Source: Acidobacteriota bacterium
GTDB taxonomy: Bacteria > Acidobacteriota > Terriglobia > Bryobacterales > Bryobacteraceae
NCBI GenBank assembly: GCA_021788955.1
Contig: JAJYKC010000165.1
Coordinates: 1-6,220, forward strand
Length of the DNA stretch: 6,220 bases
Direction of reading: 5' to 3'
Position 1 is the stretch's first letter; every line of letters begins with the position of its first letter. The translations under genes were made by a program, and so were the position numbers. The notes under the pieces were generated by a model that saw only the letters and a program-made list of their open reading frames with translations, made no database searches and was not told the DNA's origin. Of this stretch, positions 5,539 through 6,220 are shown in pieces.

Positions 5539-6220
5539 CGGCCTCGTTGCTGCCCGTGCTGTTGACCTTACATCTCTTGAATCTCCGCCAGGCGCCGGCC
5601 GGCGCCGAACTCCACATCCGCCTGACCTCGGCGGTGGGTTCTTACGCCGCCCGCACCGGAATGCCGCTGCAGGCCGTGCTGATCGCCCCGGTCCTCAACA
5701 ACGGCAGGACCGTGATTCCGGCGGGCAGCATCGTAACCGGAACCGTGCGGCACGCCAGCCGGGTCGGGCTCGGCATCCGGCACGAAACGGCGTCGATGGA
5801 CCTGAACTTCGACGGCATCACACCGGCAGGGAAGATGCCCATTCCGCTCACCACGCGTCTGGAGGCCGTGGACAATGGCCGCGAACGGGTCAACCACGAA
5901 GGACGGATTCTCGGGGTGCGGGCAACGGGCAGCATCTGTTACCGCGTGAGTGGCTATATCCGCGCCGTAATCGACTGGGATCCGCACGCCCTCGTGGCCG
6001 ACTGGGTGCTCAGGTCCTTGATTACCGAACTTCCCGAACCCGAGATTTACTACGCGCCGGGAACAGAGATGACGCTGGTGCTCACCCGGCCGCTCTACGC
6101 CGACGCAACCGGTATCGCAGCCGGGCCTCCGGGGCTGGCTCCGTCGGATCGGATACCGGCAGCAGGACCCGCGGGACAACCAGCCAACCTGGCGGCGATA
6201 GCGGCCCAGCTTCAGGCGCG
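5535..6220 (+). CDS. Exported hypothetical protein, C-terminus beyond window (possible LssY-type protein)
   Basis: An open reading frame begins at ATG 5535, overlapping the glycosyltransferase stop by 4 bp, and stays open for 228 codons to the window edge. GGGAGG lies about 10 bases upstream (5519-5524). The first 24 residues (MTASLLPVLLTLHLLNLRQAPAG in part) form a weakly charged signal-like segment. Residues 25-72 (ELHIRLTSAV...VIPAGSIVTGTV) and 165-188 (ELPEPEIYYAPGTEMTLVLT) look like two small beta modules containing 'pAGsiv' or 'aPGTem' turns, separated by a basic/aromatic stretch. A Pro/Ala/Gly linker follows at 197-220. From memory this resembles acidobacterial proteins that continue into a LssY C-terminal domain, but that domain would lie outside the window, so the label is tentative. 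Coupling to the glycosyltransferase suggests a shared envelope-related process. Confidence 0.8.
   Translation, partial: MTASLLPVLLTLHLLNLRQAPAGAELHIRLTSAVGSYAARTGMPLQAVLIAPVLNNGRTVIPAGSIVTGTVRHASRVGLGIRHETASMDLNFDGITPAGKMPIPLTTRLEAVDNGRERVNHEGRILGVRATGSICYRVSGYIRAVIDWDPHALVADWVLRSLITELPEPEIYYAPGTEMTLVLTRPLYADATGIAAGPPGLAPSDRIPAAGPAGQPANLAAIAAQLQA

Noticed and set aside
5568..6179. 203-residue minus-strand frame
   Set aside because: It is opposite the frame from ATG 5535, which has a coupled start and a signal-like N-terminus. The minus frame's composition looks like a shadow.
1..6220. CRISPR array, transposase or IS ends, phage genes, toxin-antitoxin pair, tRNA or rRNA
   Set aside because: No regularly spaced direct repeats, no recognisable mobile-element proteins and no RNA-gene signatures were seen on either strand.

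Overview
The window is GC-rich bacterial chromosome. Its protein content points to the Acidobacteriota, probably a Solibacter/Bryobacter-like soil lineage. The strongest clue is the 409-residue secreted protein at 891-2120, whose module order (helical N-domain, proline hinge, 'LPNFxCxxxTRRY' domain) I recall as an expanded family in that phylum. The DUF3108 protein and the HExxH...H secreted protein fit the same assignment. This placement rests on recognition of families, not on a search.

Layout. Positions 1-171 hold no convincing gene but contain two inverted repeats. Four genes then run on the minus strand, in transcription order: a DUF3108 envelope protein (3306-4106), a GDSL/SGNH hydrolase (2242-3309), the 409-residue acidobacterial protein (891-2120) and a small secreted HExxH metalloprotease-like protein (172-795). 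The first two overlap by 4 bp (ATGA) and are probably translationally coupled. The other junctions are gaps of 121 and 95 bp, so these genes may be co-transcribed or have their own promoters. All four begin with a signal-peptide-like segment, so the leftward cluster looks devoted to exported or envelope proteins.

A divergent intergenic region (4107-4347) separates this cluster from a plus-strand pair. The pair is a GT4-type glycosyltransferase (4348-5538, best start GTG) and, overlapping it by ATGA, an exported protein that is open to the right edge of the window (5535 onward). That last gene has no stop codon inside the window and is easily missed. It resembles the N-terminal part of acidobacterial proteins that, from memory, can carry a LssY-type C-terminal domain.

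Taken together this looks like an ordinary cell-envelope or secreted-protein neighbourhood. I see no phage, transposon, CRISPR, toxin-antitoxin or defence module, and no tRNA or rRNA. The parts most worth a second look are the composite inverted repeat at 113-166, the non-canonical HExxH protein, the coupled DUF3108-hydrolase pair, and the unfinished gene at the right edge.
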